64,000 nucleotides of DNA from Mycoplasmopsis californica (GTDB lineage Bacteria > Bacillota_I > Bacilli_A > Mycoplasmatales > Metamycoplasmataceae): NCBI RefSeq assembly GCF_000695835.1, contig NZ_CP007521.1, positions 310,001 to 374,000 of the forward strand. Direction: 5' to 3'. Below, piece by piece: positions 61,281 to 64,000 of the stretch. The position numbers were made by a program, and so were the translations under genes. Within the stretch, counting starts at the first letter, position 1. Each line of letters starts with the position of its first letter. Below the pieces are notes generated by a model, which saw only the letters and a list, made by a program, of their open reading frames with translations, made no database searches and was not told the DNA's origin.

Positions 61281-61408
61281 AAAAGCCCCTTATGTAAGGG
61301 GTTGGGGGTTAGGAAGAAAGAAAAGCCCCTTTTCAATGGGTTTGGGGTTGCAAAAAGATAATACAACTTATGATGAAAAGCCCCTATGTAAGGGGTTTGG
61401 GGTTAGAA
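61281..61408 (-). terminator. Triple terminator-like hairpin array at the transposase 3' side
   Basis: Three units of about 30 bp at 61281-61312, 61321-61350 and 61377-61408. On the minus strand, where the transposase is transcribed, each reads CCCCTTACATAAGGGGCTTTT or a variant: stem, short loop, and T run, hence three consecutive Rho-independent terminators. On the plus strand each unit carries two G-tracts (AGGGGTTTGGGGTTAG). Confidence 0.7.
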
Positions 61409-61461
61409 AATAAAGAGGCAGATTGTGTAAGTGGATAGAGCTTATGCAACATAATAAGCGA

Positions 61462-62472
61462 CTATCATACTAGGCCGTAAAAGTTAGCCTCGATAAATAA
61501 ATCATTGGCAGATTTTCAACCCAAAATTTCTCTTGGCATATCATTTATTCTTTTGGTAATTTGGTCTAATATTTCTTGCGAAATTTGATTAAAATCAAAT
61601 CCTTTTTTGTATTCGCGTCTTATAAGTCCATTTCAGTGTTCGTTTGATCCTCTTTGAAAAGAGGCGTATGGCTCAGCTCTATATATTTTTATATCGAGTC
61701 ATTTTGCCAAAATACCTATTTTTTCGAATTCTATGCCATTATCAATAGTTATAGTTTTTACTATTAATTGTCTTTCTAAAACGAGTTTTCTTAATGCTGC
61801 ATTCACCTTCATTGGGTTTTTACTTGGTATCAAAATCGCAAAACCGACTCTGGTTTTTCTCTCTGTTAAAGTAAGAATGTTGTTATATCCAGTAGCTCTT
61901 TTCCCAACTATCATATCAGCTTCTCAATGACCATATTCTTCACGATTATCTATCGATTTAGGTCTTGTTCATATCGGGAATACATAATCAGCTGATGTTA
62001 CAAGGCGACTAATTACGCTTGCATGTCTTTTTCCACCCTTTTTATATGAGGAACGCAATAAATTTGATCTTTTGATTATTCATTTATTTGTTTTGATTCA
62101 ATTGAATACTGTTTTTAAGCAAGGGATTTTAATTTTAAAATTCTCTTTTATATATTTATGGGTAAGTTTTACCCCATAATATTTTTTGTCAAATTTTTTT
62201 AGAAATAATTCACTAAATTCACTATATTTACTATTCAAAAATTTAAAATAATATTTATGATAATGACGTCTTTGGGCTTTGATATCAGCATAAAATGGGG
62301 AATATTTCCCAAATTTATCTAAATTTCTTTTTATTTCTCTACTTACTGTAGATGGGTTTTTATGTAATATATTTGCAATTTTTCTTATTGATAAATTTAT
62401 TTCTAAATAACTTTTAATTGCTTCTCTATCACTTTTTGTTATATGGGTATATTTTTTAATGCTATAATTCAT
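61462..62472 (-). CDS. IS30-family transposase
   Basis: 336 aa, start at ATG 62472 because AGGAA lies 6 bases upstream; an in-frame ATG at 62535 (within the IS end) would add 21 residues. N-terminal HTH: THITKSDREAIKSYLEINLS and SIRKIANILHKNPSTVSREIKRN, the IS30 DNA-binding signature. DDE catalytic core: HWEADMIVGKR (D), VKTITIDNGIEFEKIG (D), and GSNEHWNGLIRREYKKGFDF (E), the IS30 family ending. The protein runs unbroken through seven or so UGA Trp and ends GLVW-TAG, so the element looks active. It cuts at the terminal repeats and inserts at hairpins. Confidence 0.93.
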
Positions 62473-62572
62473 ATGAAGTTCCTGGCCAATTTGGAGCTTT
62501 TTTCTTTTTTTTATTTTAAAGAATAATCGAAACAAAAAAGTTCAAGCCCCACAATTTAATTTTACATTAATT

Positions 62573-62592
62573 TGTGTTGCACTTGAACTTAC
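62573..62592 (+). repeat. IS right terminal inverted repeat
   Basis: TGTGTTGCACTTGAACTTAC, exact reverse complement of the left repeat. Confidence 0.92.
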
Positions 62593-62600
62593 AATCAAGC

Positions 62601-62627
62601 AATATCTTGGTTTTAATCCAAGATATT
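62601..62627 (+). repeat. Right copy of the duplicated tsf terminator hairpin
   Basis: Identical to 61157-61183. Here the hairpin is followed by TTTTTAATAAAAA, the native T run, so this copy keeps the original downstream context. Confidence 0.9.
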
Positions 62628-62635
62628 TTTTAATA

Positions 62636-62659
62636 AAAATCACCCTTAAAGGTGATTTT
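62636..62659 (-). terminator. Terminator of the last lipoprotein
   Basis: AAAATCACC / GGTGATTTT with a short loop; on the minus strand followed by TTTTATTAAAAAA, 8 bases beyond the stop. Confidence 0.75.
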
Positions 62660-62666
62660 ATGTGGT

Positions 62667-63938
62667 TTAGACTTTAATTTCCTCATCATATTTCGGCGAT
62701 GTCGAAAATAAGAAATCATCTGTTATTAAACTATCATCATTATCATCGTCGTCCAAGGGCTGGAATTCTTTGCTATTTTTAATTTCTGAAGGATCTAAAT
62801 CACCTTCATTAAGTAAATCTCTAAGTTCGGCATCTTTTTGTAAAGTATCCATTAAATCTGGGTCACCTTTAATTACATCTAAAATTTCAGGTTTTAGCTT
62901 TATAAGGTGTTGGGTTTGCATCAATCCATTTACTTCATTAATTAGATTTTGTTGTTGCGACATTAAGTCTGCATTAGTTGATTCCAATTCCTTGATTTTT
63001 TTGTCTTTCTCACTATCTTGAATAGATGGATTTGTTTGATTTTTTAGTTGCTGTAATTCTTGTTGAAGTTTTATGTTTTCTTGTTTTAGTTGTTCTGTCT
63101 CTTTTTTTAATTGCTCAGTATCTGATTTTGTTTGCGGTGTAATTTCATCATCTTGTGGCGCGTCAGATAGATTTTGTTTATCGATTCCTTCATCAGCAAA
63201 AGCCTTTTTAAGTGCTTCGATTGCTTGCTTAACATTTTTATCTTTTTTATCTGCTAAATCTTTTAATTTAAATTCTTCTTTGAATTTTAAAAGTTTTGTT
63301 AAATCAGATTCATTAAACATCGCAAGTTTGTTTTTTATTTCATCAAGGTATTTATCACCCTCGCTTTTTAAAGTTTTAATGCCTAATTTTTGGGCAACAA
63401 GATTAATTACTTGGTTTGTTTTCTCAACTTTTTCTAGTTGATTGGTTAGTTCTTTAATTTTTGCGTACAAATTATTAATTTTTTCGTCATGCGAAATTTG
63501 CAATGGATCATCATTTTGCTCATTATTAGGTTGATTTAAACCTTCTTCACCAAATGCTTTCCTCAAGGCTTCTAGTGCCTTTTTCACTTTTTCATCACTT
63601 TTATCAGCAATATCTTTAAGATTAAATGCATTTTTAAATTTTGAAATCTTAATAAGCAGATCTTTATTTATATTTTTTAATAATTCAAGAATTTTAGATA
63701 CCTTAAACACTGTTGAAGTATCTTTATCCAAGCCTAAATTTATACTAATTTCATCAATAATTTTCGCTAATTCCTCTAATTCTTTTTTATATTTATTATC
63801 GGAATTTATTGGGCTTTGGATGCCTGAATTTTGTTTTGTTAATAGCTCATTGATTGGTTTAACTTTTTCTTTTGTACTACATGATGCAGCTACAAATGGA
63901 ACAACTCCTAAAGGAGCTAATAATAAAAGTTTTTTCAT
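62667..63938 (-). CDS. Lipoprotein with tandem repeats and coiled coil
   Basis: 423 aa. Signal MKKLLLLAPLGVVPFVAASC, lipobox VAASC, lipidated Cys20. Two homologous tandem units lie at about 50-134 and 159-253; both end in the pattern FKxxFxLKDxADKxDxxVKxAxEAL-KAFxxEG. Next is a coiled coil (LKKETEQLKQENIKLQQEL, about 270-340), an acidic region (DDDDNDDS) and a short tail. The two repeats point to unequal crossing-over, a common way to vary mycoplasma surface proteins. SD ggaga. Expression is probably controlled through the poly-T tract upstream (63985 on). No function is recognised; surface antigen likely. Confidence 0.8.
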   Translation of the reverse strand: MKKLLLLAPLGVVPFVAASCSTKEKVKPINELLTKQNSGIQSPINSDNKYKKELEELAKIIDEISINLGLDKDTSTVFKVSKILELLKNINKDLLIKISKFKNAFNLKDIADKSDEKVKKALEALRKAFGEEGLNQPNNEQNDDPLQISHDEKINNLYAKIKELTNQLEKVEKTNQVINLVAQKLGIKTLKSEGDKYLDEIKNKLAMFNESDLTKLLKFKEEFKLKDLADKKDKNVKQAIEALKKAFADEGIDKQNLSDAPQDDEITPQTKSDTEQLKKETEQLKQENIKLQQELQQLKNQTNPSIQDSEKDKKIKELESTNADLMSQQQNLINEVNGLMQTQHLIKLKPEILDVIKGDPDLMDTLQKDAELRDLLNEGDLDPSEIKNSKEFQPLDDDDNDDSLITDDFLFSTSPKYDEEIKV

Positions 63939-63984
63939 TGATATTCTCCAATTTTGAATAGATTATTATTTTAATTATTATTGC

Positions 63985-64000
63985 AAAAAAAAAAAAAAAA
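63985..64000 (-). repeat. Homopolymer tract (at least 16 T on the coding strand) upstream of lipoprotein
   Basis: The window ends in 16 As, i.e. poly-T upstream of the minus-strand gene; the tract may continue outside. A TAAAAT box (63968-63973 on the minus strand) lies 11 bases downstream of the tract and 29 bases before the ATG. Confidence 0.8.

Larger units (their letters stand above)
61184..62600 (-). mobile_element. IS30-family insertion sequence (IS1630-like)
   Basis: 1417 bp between the two copies of the 27-bp hairpin. Perfect 20-bp terminal inverted repeats (61192-61211 and 62573-62592) lie 8 bases inside the duplicated hairpins. One intact transposase on the minus strand. IS1630 of M. 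fermentans is known to target and duplicate inverted repeats of variable length, which is exactly what is seen here. The outermost 8 bases (CCTAAATA, AATCAAGC) are either imperfect continuation of the repeats or extra sequence. Confidence 0.88.

Noticed and set aside
61281-61408. Short repeats with spacers resembling a small CRISPR array
   Set aside because: Only three imperfect units, spacers of 8 and 26 bases, each unit is a hairpin with a T run, and the whole lies inside an insertion sequence; no cas genes.
62473-62535. Longer transposase starting at 62535
   Set aside because: The ATG at 62472 has a proper SD, and the IS30 HTH begins right after it; the extra 21 residues look like translated leader.
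63985-64000. Poly-A at the window end as a sequencing or assembly artefact
   Set aside because: It cannot be excluded, but its position and spacing to a TAAAAT box repeat those of the T18 tract at 25294, so it was kept as a real tract.

Overview
The window is a chromosomal segment of a mycoplasma (Mollicutes). It is strongly AT-rich, and UGA must be read as tryptophan: inside leuS, lon, secY, thrS, ligA and tkt, in-frame TGA codons sit where conserved Trp residues belong. All boundaries below use translation table 4, which fuses many apparent short ORFs into long genes. GA-like modules, an IS1630-like IS30 element and coiled-coil surface giants suggest the hominis/bovis side of the genus, but the species cannot be fixed from sequence alone.

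Layout. 1-1436 (+): 3' end of rpoD, a Nif3/DUF34 protein and an all-alpha dUTPase. 1612-2430 (-): ymdB-like phosphodiesterase. 2677-4962 (+): transglutaminase-domain lipoprotein. 5093-6935 (-): two-gene ABC-2 exporter. 7399-31621 (+): about 24 kb, over a third of the window, holding a small membrane protein and three giant coiled-coil, membrane-anchored proteins (2874, 2893 and about 2082 aa). The third carries about 24 GA-like three-helix modules. 31700-32353 (-): small lipoprotein. 33314-36877 (-): secY-adk, detached from the ribosomal operon, and transketolase. 37123-39757 (+): ECF transporter module ecfA1-ecfA2-ecfT. 39870-43931 (+): ligA, tpiA, pgk. 43985-44344 (-): EIIB-like membrane protein lacking the phosphorylated Cys. 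44412-56269 (+): trpS, thrS, a small membrane protein, upp, a putative ECF S component, leuS, lon (with a CIRCE operator) and a pepO-type peptidase. 56405-59002 (-): lipoprotein and alpha/beta hydrolase. 59323-61151 (+): rpsB-tsf behind a structured leader. 61184-62600: IS30-family element inserted at the tsf terminator, whose hairpin is duplicated on both sides. 62667-63938 (-): lipoprotein with tandem repeats.

The most interesting material is the surface-protein layer and its probable switches. Two genes (the GA-module giant and the last lipoprotein) have a homopolymeric T tract (18 and at least 16 on the coding strand) 9-11 nt upstream of a TAAAAT -10-like box, a layout resembling known mycoplasma phase-variable promoters. 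The operon of the first two giants is preceded by a (TA)9 tract. The housekeeping part shows mycoplasma-type reduction: ThrRS without TGS domain, LeuRS with an eroded CP1 editing domain, and an EIIB-like domain without catalytic Cys. No tRNA, rRNA or CRISPR array was recognised.
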